Shown here one piece after another: positions 41,069 through 49,962 of a stretch of DNA of 64,000 nucleotides. Each line of letters opens with the position of its first letter. Position 1 is the stretch's first letter. Made by a program: the position numbers and the translations under genes. The notes beneath the pieces are model-generated. The model was not told the DNA's origin, ran no database searches, and saw nothing but the letters and a program-made list of their open reading frames with translations. Origin of the DNA: Weeksellaceae bacterium (GTDB lineage Bacteria; Bacteroidota; Bacteroidia; Flavobacteriales; Weeksellaceae); contig JAIBEX010000009.1 of NCBI GenBank assembly GCA_019459455.1, forward strand, positions 310,001 to 374,000. Direction: 5' to 3'.

Positions 41069-43270
41069 TTATCTAGTGAAGAGTAGTTCCCTGTACTTGG
41101 TCATGGGCCAAAGTTCATCATCCACCATCATCTCCAGATCATCACTTGCATCTCTTATCTTATCAAATCTTGGGATTACATCATTACAGAAAATTTCAGC
41201 CTGTCTCTGGCTTCCGGAAGATGCTCTGGCTTTTTCTTTAGCAGCCAGTAACTCGTCTACTCCCGTCTTAATGTTGGATACATTAGCTGAAATAGACCTA
41301 ATCAGTTCCATTTGCTCTTTCGCCAGTGGTTTAAAATCTTTATCCCCAAAAATCTCCTTCAATCCTTTTACGTTTTCGATCAAACGATTCTGATAGTTTA
41401 ATGCTGCCGGTATAATGTGATTCCTTGCAATATCAGAAAGTACCTTTGACTCAATATCGATCACCGCCGAATACTTTTCAAGTTTGATCTCATTTCGGGC
41501 CTCAAATTCCCGGTGGTTAAATATTCCAAGCTCTTCATACAGATCCACAAACTTAGGATTCATTTCCTCTTTAAGTGCTTCCGGTGTTGTTTTCAGGTTG
41601 CTCATCCCTCTTTTTTTAGCCTCTTTCGCCCAGTCATCAGAGTACCCATCACCCTCAAACATGATGTTCTTACAGTCCTTAATGTATTCCCTTAATGTAT
41701 TGAAGATTGCCTCGTCCTTTTTCAGGTTTTTATTTTCAATGAGATCCTCAACTTCCTTTTTAAAATTTTTGAGCTGCTTAGCGACGATGGCATTTAGCGC
41801 AGTCATCGGTTCTGCACAGTTTGCAGAAGAACCCACCGCTCGGAATTCAAATTTGTTACCTGTAAATGCGAAAGGCGAAGTTCTGTTCCTGTCGGTATTG
41901 TCCAGCAGGATTTCAGGGATTTTCCCAACTACATTGAGTTTAAGATCTGTTTTCTCTTCGGGAGACAGTTTCCCGTCGGTCACTTTTTCAAGTTCTTCCA
42001 AAACGCTGAAGAGCTGACTTCCGATAAATGCAGATATTATCGCTGGTGGTGCTTCATTCGCCCCCAATCTGTGGTCGTTGCTTGCTGAAGCGATACTCGC
42101 CCTCAAAAGATCTGCATAGTCGTGCACCGCCTTTAACGTGTTTACAAAGAACGTAAGGAACTGGAGGTTCTTCTTAGGGTTTTTGCCGGGACTCAAAAGA
42201 TTTTCGCCCGTATCAGTTGCCAGGGACCAGTTGTTGTGCTTTCCGCTTCCGTTTACACCTGCAAACGGTTTCTCGTGAAACAATATATGGAAGTGATGTT
42301 TATGTGCAACCCTTGCCATAATGTCCATCAGCAGGGAGTTATGGTCTACTGCCACGTTGGTTTCTTCAAACATAGGAGCGAGTTCAAACTGATTAGGTGC
42401 TACCTCGTTATGACGGGTGGTCACCGGAATTCCCAGCTTCATACACTCAATTTCCAACTCCTTCATGAAGTTCATCACACGGGTAGGAATTGAGCCGAAA
42501 TAATGGTCATCGAGCTGCTGTCCTTTGGCCGGCGAATGACCTAACATTGTTTTTCCTGTAAGAACCAGGTCCGGGCGTGACTGGTACAGCGCACTGTCCA
42601 CAAGAAAATATTCCTGTTCCCAACCTAAAGTAGGGATTACCTTTGTGACATTCTTATCAAAATAGGATCGGCAGACATCGGTCGCTGCCTCGTCCACGGC
42701 ATGCATAGCCCGCAGTAGAGGGGTCTTGTAATCCAGTGTTTCTCCAGTGTAAGATATGAAAATGGAAGGAATACAAAGCGTGGTGCCGATAATGAAGGCT
42801 GGCGAAGTGGGATCCCAGGCCGTATATCCTCTTGCTTCAAATGTATTTCTGATTCCGCCGTTCGGAAATGATGATGCGTCCGGCTCTTGCTGAATGAGCA
42901 TACTTCCATTGAACCGCTCTATCGCGCGGTCGCTTTCAAACGGAGTAAAAAAACTGTCATGTTTTTCTGCGGTTGAACCTGTTAAGGGCTGAAACCAGTG
43001 CGTATAATGTGTAGCTCCTTTGGACAAAGCCCAGTCTTTCATTGCCACTGCAATCTGATCCGCAATGTTCCGTGGGGTTTTTGCACCCCTCTTTATGGCA
43101 TCCTGGATGGAACTGAAGGCCTCTTTTGTTAAATAGGCACGCATGGTCTCTTCTGAAAAAACATTCTCGCAGAAAAGTTCAGATAATTTCTTGGGTACTT
43201 CGATTGCGTTATCCTTTCTGTAATTGCGAAACGGAAGTTCTTTAAGCGCATTGAATCTTAGGGTAGACAT
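41069..43270 (-). CDS. glnN: Glutamine synthetase type III
   Basis: GSIII condenses glutamate and ammonia to glutamine and is typical of Bacteroidota and cyanobacteria. The 733-residue length fits the family. Visible landmarks are the N-terminal AKTPRNIADQIAVAMKDWA, HYTHWFQPLTGSTAEKHD, the PTLGWEQEYFLVD metal-site strand, RHNEVAPNQFELAP, GVNGSGKHNNWSL and NRTSPFAFTGNKFEFRAVGSSAN. It is a single gene with its own promoter and terminator. No PII gene is adjacent. Confidence 0.97.
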   Translation of the reverse strand: MSTLRFNALKELPFRNYRKDNAIEVPKKLSELFCENVFSEETMRAYLTKEAFSSIQDAIKRGAKTPRNIADQIAVAMKDWALSKGATHYTHWFQPLTGSTAEKHDSFFTPFESDRAIERFNGSMLIQQEPDASSFPNGGIRNTFEARGYTAWDPTSPAFIIGTTLCIPSIFISYTGETLDYKTPLLRAMHAVDEAATDVCRSYFDKNVTKVIPTLGWEQEYFLVDSALYQSRPDLVLTGKTMLGHSPAKGQQLDDHYFGSIPTRVMNFMKELEIECMKLGIPVTTRHNEVAPNQFELAPMFEETNVAVDHNSLLMDIMARVAHKHHFHILFHEKPFAGVNGSGKHNNWSLATDTGENLLSPGKNPKKNLQFLTFFVNTLKAVHDYADLLRASIASASNDHRLGANEAPPAIISAFIGSQLFSVLEELEKVTDGKLSPEEKTDLKLNVVGKIPEILLDNTDRNRTSPFAFTGNKFEFRAVGSSANCAEPMTALNAIVAKQLKNFKKEVEDLIENKNLKKDEAIFNTLREYIKDCKNIMFEGDGYSDDWAKEAKKRGMSNLKTTPEALKEEMNPKFVDLYEELGIFNHREFEARNEIKLEKYSAVIDIESKVLSDIARNHIIPAALNYQNRLIENVKGLKEIFGDKDFKPLAKEQMELIRSISANVSNIKTGVDELLAAKEKARASSGSQRQAEIFCNDVIPRFDKIRDASDDLEMMVDDELWPMTKYRELLFTR

Positions 43271-43290
43271 ATCATTATTGTTTAATGATG

Positions 43291-43316
43291 CAAATTTATA
43301 CTTTTTTTGAACGCAA
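43291..43316 (-). promoter_or_regulatory. Predicted promoter of glnN
   Basis: On the minus strand: TTG (43314-43316), 15 bases, TAAATTTG (43291-43298), 20 bases before the ATG. Confidence 0.5.
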
Positions 43317-43492
43317 TAGGAAAAATAATTAAATTTTTAGGGGGTCCATTCAAAAAAACTGTAAAATTTAAGCATTAGCTAGGAAAAATAAGGGGTCACA
43401 TCAATAAATAACTTTATATAAATTTGGTTTCAAGATTGAATAATCACCACTAAGACGCTCAAAACTTCAGAAAACATTAATTTAAAATGCAT

Positions 43493-43500
43493 TAACTTTG
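43493..43500 (+). promoter_or_regulatory. Predicted -7 box (TAACTTTG) of the DUF6909-like gene
   Basis: A full TAnnTTTG match 45 bases before the ATG, which leaves a normal-length leader. Confidence 0.45.
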
Positions 43501-43545
43501 TGCGTCATTAATTATAACTTTAACAAATAAATTCCTATATAATTT

Positions 43546-45225
43546 ATGGCAACAAATCTCCGAGCACGCGAAACTACAGAGGCCATCGAAAGGCTATACG
43601 TAACAATGCGACACCTTTTCTACAGGGGCTTTTTCAAGCCGGGCGGCGTTTCTGGTGAAACCATCCGAAATCTTCTCATGATCATCTCCCCCGAAATATA
43701 CGGTTCGATGAGCATTTCAAATAAAGTGGAGCTGGACGGACTTCTTTATGTGCTGGACCGGCTTCCGGAAGGTATAGAAGAAACCGCTTTTGTGCATCTG
43801 ACCTCTGATGAAGGTTTTGAAAAGGGCAGTTTTGAAGTCATTGTACCAAAGAAGCGCCGGAGAAACTGCTACAGGATCGATGAACAGCAGATGAACATTG
43901 AAGTGCTTCTGGGAAGATCTGAAATCTATGACATCCTCACCCACCTTACTTTCCTTTATATAGAAGCAGATAAAATCCGGGAACTGGCATACCGAAAAGA
44001 CGAGGACTACAAGCCAACGAGGACCTGGAGAATTATTGAAGAGGTTGCGACAGGCGAGAAAAAGCTGAGCCGTAAAGAAAAAGAGGTCGCACTGATCCAT
44101 CTTTCCTCCCTATTGGGCAGAACCTTTGATGAAGTACTGAATGCATACAACAGTTTTGGTGATGATAAAAATCCGGACCGCCTTTTTAAAATCATTTATT
44201 TCTTGGGGAAAACAAGTTTGGATGACCTTAAAGGTATTAGGGAACGGGAGATCTATTTCAGTGCCATCTTAAGAGAACGGGTGGGACATCACCTCTTCGG
44301 AGAGAAGTGGGCCAACCGGGTAAAGGAAGTCCTTGCTACAAACGACCTTCACATGAGGCCCCTGCATATCATTTCTGCTAATATGCATTCGGTAAAAAAC
44401 ATGTTATACGGAAACGATGCCGTAGAAAAGAAAGCCACCAAAGCAGTTGACTATTCTTTTTACCAGGAAATCAGTAACAAACGCGCGTTACAGGAGAAAG
44501 TACTGACCTATTCGGAAAAACAGGGTCTCATTTATATCGATGACGACAGCGGCAGTAATATCGATGTCCAGATTATTGACTTAAGCAAGACAAATCTTAA
44601 AAACACCCCGTTTTCCGGAATAAAATATACTGGTGATGATGTGATTCTGGTCTTTGACTACGCTTTCGGTGAACAGGCCTACGAAGTGATGGACGAGTTG
44701 CTACGGCCGTATGAACATAACCAGGAGGTATATACCATGCATGTTAAATCAATTTCCATTATGGGGAAAGCGGGCATTCTGACCGGTGGAAAAGGTGACA
44801 TCATGATTCCCACCTCCCACATCTTTGAAGGAACCGCAGATAATTATGTGTTTGAAAATGCGCTGAAGCTGGATGATTTTGAGGATGACGAAGTAGGGGC
44901 TTACGAAGGTTCCATGATCACCGTGCTCGGAACGTCGCTGCAGAACAAAGATATCCTGAGTTATTTCATGAACACGACCTGGAATGCAGTTGGTTTGGAA
45001 ATGGAAGGAGCACACTATCACAAGGCGATACAGGTAGCATCTAAAATACGCCACCACATCTCACCCGACCTGTTTGTATGCTATGCCTATTACGCATCTG
45101 ATAATCCGCTTGAAACAGGCTCCACCTTGTCTTCTGGAGGACTTGGACTGACGGGGGTCAAACCCACCTACATGATTACGATGAAGATCCTGGAAAAAAT
45201 CCTCCGTTCTTCAGAAAACAAATAA
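43546..45225 (+). CDS. DUF6909-like protein with nucleoside-phosphorylase-like C-terminal half
   Basis: A 559-residue cytoplasmic protein. The N-terminal half (to about residue 290) is helical and I do not recognise a domain. From about residue 330 the order of motifs recalls the PNP/UDP phosphorylase fold. VILVFDYAFGEQAYEVMD is followed by GKAGILTGGKGDIMIPTSHIFEG, where phosphorylases carry the glycine-rich GDIVxPT strand. Then comes GLEMEGAHYHKAI, like the MExxA motif whose Glu holds the ribose. This is fold-level inference. I believe Bacteroidota databases label it DUF6909. Divergent from glnN, convergent with the RNA ligase-like gene. Confidence 0.72.
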   Translation: MATNLRARETTEAIERLYVTMRHLFYRGFFKPGGVSGETIRNLLMIISPEIYGSMSISNKVELDGLLYVLDRLPEGIEETAFVHLTSDEGFEKGSFEVIVPKKRRRNCYRIDEQQMNIEVLLGRSEIYDILTHLTFLYIEADKIRELAYRKDEDYKPTRTWRIIEEVATGEKKLSRKEKEVALIHLSSLLGRTFDEVLNAYNSFGDDKNPDRLFKIIYFLGKTSLDDLKGIREREIYFSAILRERVGHHLFGEKWANRVKEVLATNDLHMRPLHIISANMHSVKNMLYGNDAVEKKATKAVDYSFYQEISNKRALQEKVLTYSEKQGLIYIDDDSGSNIDVQIIDLSKTNLKNTPFSGIKYTGDDVILVFDYAFGEQAYEVMDELLRPYEHNQEVYTMHVKSISIMGKAGILTGGKGDIMIPTSHIFEGTADNYVFENALKLDDFEDDEVGAYEGSMITVLGTSLQNKDILSYFMNTTWNAVGLEMEGAHYHKAIQVASKIRHHISPDLFVCYAYYASDNPLETGSTLSSGGLGLTGVKPTYMITMKILEKILRSSENK

Positions 45226-45245
45226 TTTAGTAACTAACCTATTAT

Positions 45246-45277
45246 ATAAAAGCCATTAAAATTTGATGGCTTTTATT
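45246..45277. terminator. Bidirectional intrinsic terminator
   Basis: Perfect nine-base stem 45248-45256 with 45266-45274, nine-base loop; it overlaps the last codon of the convergent 2'-5' RNA ligase-like gene. Confidence 0.75.
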
Positions 45278-45806
45278 GTGTCGGGAAGTCGCGGTGAGCG
45301 ATCTCATTCCATTTTCCACCATAATGCTTAAATAGAACTACACGGCTGACCTCAAAACTTTCATCCATGGTCTTACCACTGTACTCTTCCCAAGCCTTCT
45401 CAAAATTTTCGTAGGAGAGATCGCGGTACGCTACTGTTAAATGGGGGTTGAAATGTTCGGCATAATTGAAGGCACAAATTGCCGAATTCACTTCAGCATA
45501 AAGCTTTTTGAGGTCCTCATTATTTTCCGGCTCAACGAAAATGACGGGATGCTTTTTGTTGGGGAAGCAGTTAAATTTGCTGAGTCGCAAGTTAAAAGGT
45601 TTCACGGTCGGCTGTATTTTCATAAACCTGCCCACCACAATACTTTCATTCGTATCATCGAACTGAAACGGAGGGATAATTGTAATGTGCGGGAAATTCC
45701 TGTATGCTTTGGAAGATCCGAATCGTTCCGCAAAATCTTTGGAGATCAAACGAAGTTTACTGCTTAATTCATGTGGTGGCTGAATGGCGACAAAATATAG
45801 GCTCAT
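45273..45806 (-). CDS. 2'-5' RNA ligase superfamily protein (2H phosphoesterase)
   Basis: A 177-residue two-histidine phosphoesterase-fold protein. Both HxT motifs are present: His40-Ile-Thr42 in FPHITIIPP and His122-Leu-Thr124 in NPHLTVAYR, with the internal twofold symmetry of the family. Members act on 2',3'-cyclic phosphates or 2'-5' bonds in RNA; the physiological substrate here is unknown. Its -7 box sits inside the loop of the upstream terminator. Confidence 0.87.
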   Translation of the reverse strand: MSLYFVAIQPPHELSSKLRLISKDFAERFGSSKAYRNFPHITIIPPFQFDDTNESIVVGRFMKIQPTVKPFNLRLSKFNCFPNKKHPVIFVEPENNEDLKKLYAEVNSAICAFNYAEHFNPHLTVAYRDLSYENFEKAWEEYSGKTMDESFEVSRVVLFKHYGGKWNEIAHRDFPTQ

Positions 45807-45841
45807 AAAAAAAATTCCTACTCAAATTTAAGCAGGAATTT
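45807..45841 (-). terminator. Terminator hairpin with a promoter -7 box as its loop
   Basis: Minus-strand hairpin after the metallopeptidase gene: 11-base stem 45812-45822 with 45831-45841 (one mismatch), then eight T. The eight-base loop (45823-45830) reads exactly TAAATTTG, a full -7 box, 17 bases before the next ATG. Confidence 0.75.
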
Positions 45842-45866
45842 CTAAATTCTGAATATTAATTTTTTT

Positions 45867-46721
45867 TTATTTAAGGAGTGCATTGAAGGTATCACCCTGT
45901 CTGATGTCTCCTGTATTGTAGCCCTTCATGAACCATTCCTTTCGCTGTGCAGAACTTCCGTGGGTAAATCCTTCCTGATTCACATAACCCTGCGAGCGTT
46001 TCTGAATATTGTCGTCGCCCACTGCTTCAGCGGCACTCATAGCGGCTTCAAGATCGCCGGGTTCCAGAAATTTTTCACGGTTTTCGGTATATTTTGCCCA
46101 AAGGCCCGCATAAAAATCAGCCTGCAGCTCTGTAGCCACAGATACCCGGTTCATTTCTGTTTCAGAATATTGTCCGCTCCTTCTCAACTGATCAGTTTTT
46201 TGCAAAGTACCAAGCGCATTCTGAACATGGTGTCCCATTTCGTGAGCCATTACATAAGCCACGGAGAATTCGGTAACCTGCGCACCAAACCTGTTTTGGA
46301 GTTCAGCAAAAAAACTCATATCCATATAAATGGCCTGATCGGCAGGGCAATAGAATGGTCCCATCGCAGCTTGGGCAGTTCCACAACCCGACTGGGTCAT
46401 TCCTTCAAACATGACCACTTTCGCCGGACTGTACTCCATTCCGTTTTCGGAGAATATTTTCGTCCAGGTCTGCTCATTTTCGGCAGTAATCATCTGTACA
46501 AATTCTCTCAGCTGCAGTTCTTCTTTGGTAAGGTCACGCTGTTCCGTCGGCGCAGAAGATGTAGCTCCCGAATTCAGAATTGCAGAAGGATCGCCTCCCA
46601 AAAAGAAAACGATAGCGGCTATAATCAAGCTGCCGAGTCCACCGCCGACAAGCATTCCGCCTCCTCCACCGGATCCCCGTCTGTCATCTACGTTTTCACT
46701 GCGGTCTTCAGTCCATCTCAT
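45867..46721 (-). CDS. Predicted neutral zinc metallopeptidase (YpfJ family)
   Basis: A 284-residue protein of the putative zinc peptidase family PF04228. The N-terminus (MRWTEDRSENVDDRRG) is cytoplasmic and followed by a Gly-rich turn and one membrane helix (about 24-42). The catalytic HEMGHH occupies residues 160-165. Upstream are the FYCPADQAIYMD strand and a Cys pair (113, 125) that may form a disulfide. Substrates of this family are unknown. Single gene. Confidence 0.92.
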   Translation of the reverse strand: MRWTEDRSENVDDRRGSGGGGGMLVGGGLGSLIIAAIVFFLGGDPSAILNSGATSSAPTEQRDLTKEELQLREFVQMITAENEQTWTKIFSENGMEYSPAKVVMFEGMTQSGCGTAQAAMGPFYCPADQAIYMDMSFFAELQNRFGAQVTEFSVAYVMAHEMGHHVQNALGTLQKTDQLRRSGQYSETEMNRVSVATELQADFYAGLWAKYTENREKFLEPGDLEAAMSAAEAVGDDNIQKRSQGYVNQEGFTHGSSAQRKEWFMKGYNTGDIRQGDTFNALLK

Positions 46722-46788
46722 AATTTAAAAATTAAGGTTTGTTTGGGGTAAAGTTAAATATTTTAGGAAAATAAATAAAGTAATTCAC

Positions 46789-46796
46789 TATTTTTG
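46789..46796 (+). promoter_or_regulatory. Predicted -7 box (TATTTTTG) of the lipoprotein/ATP-grasp operon
   Basis: A full TAnnTTTG match 18 bases before the first ATG of the three-gene unit; no clear -33. Confidence 0.5.
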
Positions 46797-46814
46797 ATCT
46801 CTATTTAAAAGACC

Positions 46815-47144
46815 ATGCTACAAAAAATAAGCCGACTGAGTTTTGCAGTTACAATTATCGTTCTTTTACATTCCTGCGGCAGTGAGGAACAGAAAGAAGG
46901 CGCCGTTCAAACGGTCAGTAAAAAGGCATCCATTGAGACCGAAGTTTCGGTCCTACACGCCGATTCAGTTGATGTCCTGGTTACCAAACACAAAGTATGG
47001 ATCAACAACAACCTGGCACGTGAAATTATAAAAACAGATACAATTCCGGCATTGGGCGATACGATCGTAACCGTTGACCAGAATGGAACGAACGTGCAGC
47101 AGACTACAAATAAGGATTACGAATTCTATATTACGGTGCAATAA
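46815..47144 (+). CDS. Small hypothetical lipoprotein
   Basis: A 109-residue predicted lipoprotein with LLHSC and lipidated Cys21. The mature part is short, polar and beta-rich, with no motif I recognise. It opens a tight three-gene run (8 and 6 base gaps) ending with the ATP-grasp amide ligase, so a shared role at the envelope is likely but undefined. Confidence 0.7.
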   Translation: MLQKISRLSFAVTIIVLLHSCGSEEQKEGAVQTVSKKASIETEVSVLHADSVDVLVTKHKVWINNNLAREIIKTDTIPALGDTIVTVDQNGTNVQQTTNKDYEFYITVQ

Positions 47145-47152
47145 TTTTTAAA

Positions 47153-47482
47153 ATGAAAAAAAGCAAACAGATCACGCTCCTTTTCGTTAGCGGAATCCTG
47201 GCCAGCTGTACTCCCAAAGCAGAGGAAAAGACCTGGGATGGAGAGAAAAAGGTATACATGCGCTCAGATTCCACCGCTGGATATAGCCCGGCACATGGTT
47301 TTATGACAGGGCTTCTCCTGTACCATGTATTCAGGCCGTATGGGTATGCCGGCGCCAACGGTTTTCAGCGTGGCTATTATAACGGTGCGCTCTCTCCTAA
47401 TTCGAATATTGGCAGGAACCCCTACAAAGGCAATGTGGTAAGGAGTGGAATGGGAAAATCTGGCTTCCGGGCTTCTTCATAA
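47153..47482 (+). CDS. Small hypothetical lipoprotein, Gly/Tyr/Asn-rich
   Basis: A 109-residue predicted lipoprotein (ILASC, Cys19). The mature part carries YMRSDSTAGYSPAHGFMTGLLLYHVF and a C-terminus rich in Gly, Tyr, Asn and Ser. Placement directly before a glutathionylspermidine-synthase-like gene recalls the E. coli pair ygiB (lipoprotein) and ygiC (ligase). The similarity is in arrangement and composition; I cannot show homology. Confidence 0.72.
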   Translation: MKKSKQITLLFVSGILASCTPKAEEKTWDGEKKVYMRSDSTAGYSPAHGFMTGLLLYHVFRPYGYAGANGFQRGYYNGALSPNSNIGRNPYKGNVVRSGMGKSGFRASS

Positions 47483-47488
47483 TAAGTA

Positions 47489-48616
47489 ATGAACAGAATC
47501 ACTACGACGCCCCGTGAAAACTGGCAGGAAAAACTGGAAAAGCTGGGGTTTGGCTTTCACTCACTGGATGACGCTTATTGGGATGAAAGTGCCTACTATG
47601 AATTCCACCGCGCGGAAACTGACCTCATTGAAAAAGCCACTGCAGAACTATGGCAGATGTATCTGGCCGCCGTGGAACATGTAATTTCCAAGAATCTCTT
47701 TTTCAAATTCCATATTCCGGAGTGGTTCAGGAAATCCATTATTGACAGTTGGGAAAAGGATTTCCCCTCCATTTACGGCAGGTTCGACCTGGGTTTCGAT
47801 GGTCAACAGGTTAAACTTCTGGAATTTAATGCCGATACACCCACTTCCCTCTTTGAGGGTTCAGTGATTCAGTGGTATTGGCTCCAGGATAAATTTCCCG
47901 AACGGGACCAGTTCAATTCCATTCACGAAAAACTGATTGACTACTGGAAATATCTGAAACCTTATCTGAGCTGTGATTTTGTTCATTTCGCTTCGCTTAC
48001 CAATATAGAAGATGTAACCACTGTGGAATATATGCGCGACTGTGCTTCACAGGCAGGACTGGAAACCCAGTTCATCGCCGTGCAGGACATTGGCTGGGCC
48101 GACGAGATAAAGGAGTTCATTGATGAAAACAGGGAAGTGATGCAGGTCATCTTTAAACTGTATCCTTACGAATGGATTCTGGAAGAGGATTTCGGCAAAA
48201 AGATGGCGGGAAACCTGGAGAAGACCCAGTGGATTGAACCGGCATGGAAAATGTTGGCCTCCTCGAAAGCGATGCTCCCAATTTTGTGGGAACTTTACCC
48301 GAACCATCCGTATCTGCTGGAAAGCTATTTTGAGCCGCGGCATTTAACGAGTTACGCCAAGAAACCGATTTACTCACGGGAAGGGGGGAATATTTCCCTA
48401 TTTAAGAATTACCGTCCGATTGAAGAAAATAGCGGTGCATACGGTAAGGAGGGATTCATATATCAGCAGTTGTTTGATCTTCCAAATTTCAACGGTAATT
48501 ACCCGGTGATTGGAAGCTGGATTGTGGGGCAGGAGCCTGCAGGAATCGGAGTCCGCGAAAGCGTAAACCTGATCACGAATAATCAGAGCCGCTTCGTCCC
48601 CCATTTAATTTACTGA
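47489..48616 (+). CDS. Glutathionylspermidine synthase-like ATP-grasp ligase (YgiC/YjfC type)
   Basis: A 375-residue protein of the GSP_synth family (PF03738), ATP-grasp enzymes that make amide bonds. Landmarks are GRFDLGFDGQQVKLLEFNADTPTSLFE, the acidic nucleotide region LFKLYPYEWI, LWELYPNHPYLLESYFE, KPIYSREGGNISL and the C-terminal GSWIVGQEPAGIGVRES. It lacks the amidase domain of bifunctional E. coli Gss, as YgiC and YjfC do, and glutathionylspermidine is unlikely to be the real product. The amine substrate is unknown. Preceded by two lipoprotein genes. Confidence 0.9.
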   Translation: MNRITTTPRENWQEKLEKLGFGFHSLDDAYWDESAYYEFHRAETDLIEKATAELWQMYLAAVEHVISKNLFFKFHIPEWFRKSIIDSWEKDFPSIYGRFDLGFDGQQVKLLEFNADTPTSLFEGSVIQWYWLQDKFPERDQFNSIHEKLIDYWKYLKPYLSCDFVHFASLTNIEDVTTVEYMRDCASQAGLETQFIAVQDIGWADEIKEFIDENREVMQVIFKLYPYEWILEEDFGKKMAGNLEKTQWIEPAWKMLASSKAMLPILWELYPNHPYLLESYFEPRHLTSYAKKPIYSREGGNISLFKNYRPIEENSGAYGKEGFIYQQLFDLPNFNGNYPVIGSWIVGQEPAGIGVRESVNLITNNQSRFVPHLIY

Positions 48617-48651
48617 TAAAAATATTGTGTTTAAGCTGATTAAAATTACGG

Positions 48652-49170
48652 TTATATTTTTCCGAAACCGATATCTCCTTTTTTAACCGAAAGATTTTTC
48701 CTGAAATCAATCATCTGCAGGGCGGTAACTGCTGCCTCGACCCCTTTGTTACCCAAGTTCCCGCCGCTCCGCGCGACAGACTGCTCCTGGGTATCGTCGG
48801 TCAGGACGCAGAAAACCGTTGGTGTATCCGTCAGAACATTACAGTCCTTGATCCCCTGGGCCACTGCCTGACATACGAAGTCAAAATGGGGCGTTTCGCC
48901 GCGAATCACACACCCAACCGCAATTACTGCATCAAACTTCTTTTCCTTACAAAGCTGCATGGAGGCGTAGTTCAGCTCGAAAGCACCCGGCACCTTAAAT
49001 ACCTCAATGTTTTCGTCTACAACACCTTCAGCCTTCAGGATTTCCAAAGCCGCATCGCGAAGGTTGTGGGTCACAAAGCTGTTCCATTCTGAAACAACAA
49101 TGCCAATTCTAAAAGAATCAGCATGTTGTGTTTGTAATGGTTTGTAATCTGACAGATTTACCGTTGCCAT
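48652..49170 (-). CDS. ribH: 6,7-dimethyl-8-ribityllumazine synthase
   Basis: RibH makes the lumazine precursor of riboflavin. The 172-residue protein has SEWNSFVTHNL, VPGAFELNYASMQLC, AVGCVIRGETPHFDFVC with the catalytic His in that segment, VLTDDTQEQSVARSG and KGVEAAVTAL. Slightly longer than the 155-residue norm owing to an N-terminal lead. It follows the TPR gene by 2 bases in an operon; other rib genes are elsewhere. Confidence 0.96.
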   Translation of the reverse strand: MATVNLSDYKPLQTQHADSFRIGIVVSEWNSFVTHNLRDAALEILKAEGVVDENIEVFKVPGAFELNYASMQLCKEKKFDAVIAVGCVIRGETPHFDFVCQAVAQGIKDCNVLTDTPTVFCVLTDDTQEQSVARSGGNLGNKGVEAAVTALQMIDFRKNLSVKKGDIGFGKI

Positions 49171-49172
49171 TG

Positions 49173-49883
49173 TTAATAATATTTTACCATTTCAATATAA
49201 GCATCCGACATTCCATTGTCGTAGTCCTTATACTTTTCGTCTATGGCTGTAAAGTATTTTTTCGCAAGGTCTTTTTTATTAAGGGCCAAAGCTACCGTGC
49301 CTGCTTTTTTAGTAAAGTAATAGTTGGTGTACGGATCACTGGACGCGCTTATAGCCTTATCCAATAGAGAAAGCGCTTCATCGTTTTTGTTCAGGTTGGA
49401 TTTTGAATCTGCCATCGCACCGTACTTTAGAGCCATCAACACATCGTTGCCTGACGTAAATTTATCCAGCAGGTCGTAAGCTTCCTGATATTTTCCGGCT
49501 TTAAATTTAAGCAGTCCCGCATTGTAAGCGGACAGTTTTCCCACCGCCGTGTTGGAATATTCCTTTTCAGTGCCTAAAAATCCCGGATTAGCTGCAGATT
49601 TTCCTCCAAGGGCCTCCTCATCTTTTGCTTCAGACAGGTTCTTCTGTGCTGCCAGATAGCTTTTCATGGCTTCCTGGTTATTTGGTGCAACAATAAACTG
49701 CTGATATGCAAAATAACCCAATACCCCTGCGAGTAAAGTAACGAAGATGATTCCCAGCAGTTTCGAATTTTTCTCTACGAAACGCTCGGTCTGTAACGCT
49801 TCCTTGTCCAGGTCTTTGAAGAACTCCACCGTCTCCTTTCCCTCCTGTTCGTGTTTGTTTGGGTCCTGTTTATGTTTTGCCAT
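49173..49883 (-). CDS. Membrane-anchored tetratricopeptide-repeat protein (YfgM-like)
   Basis: A 236-residue protein with a charged cytoplasmic lead, one membrane helix at about residues 40-60 (LLGIIFVTLLAGVLGYFAYQQF) and a periplasmic helical repeat domain with several TPR-like pairs. The layout resembles YfgM, which assists the secretory pathway. The ATG at 49883 was chosen over an in-frame codon 24 bases upstream, which falls next to the promoter box. Co-transcribed with ribH. Confidence 0.82.
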   Translation of the reverse strand: MAKHKQDPNKHEQEGKETVEFFKDLDKEALQTERFVEKNSKLLGIIFVTLLAGVLGYFAYQQFIVAPNNQEAMKSYLAAQKNLSEAKDEEALGGKSAANPGFLGTEKEYSNTAVGKLSAYNAGLLKFKAGKYQEAYDLLDKFTSGNDVLMALKYGAMADSKSNLNKNDEALSLLDKAISASSDPYTNYYFTKKAGTVALALNKKDLAKKYFTAIDEKYKDYDNGMSDAYIEMVKYY

Positions 49884-49904
49884 AATCTCTGTAAAATTGA
49901 AGTG

Positions 49905-49934
49905 CAAATTTAGTCGTTTCCGAACGATTTACAA
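49905..49934 (-). promoter_or_regulatory. Predicted promoter of the TPR-ribH operon
   Basis: On the minus strand: TTG (49932-49934), 19 bases, TAAATTTG (49905-49912), 21 bases before the ATG. Confidence 0.55.
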
Positions 49935-49962
49935 AATTTTTGTTCAGATGCTTCCGAAACTT

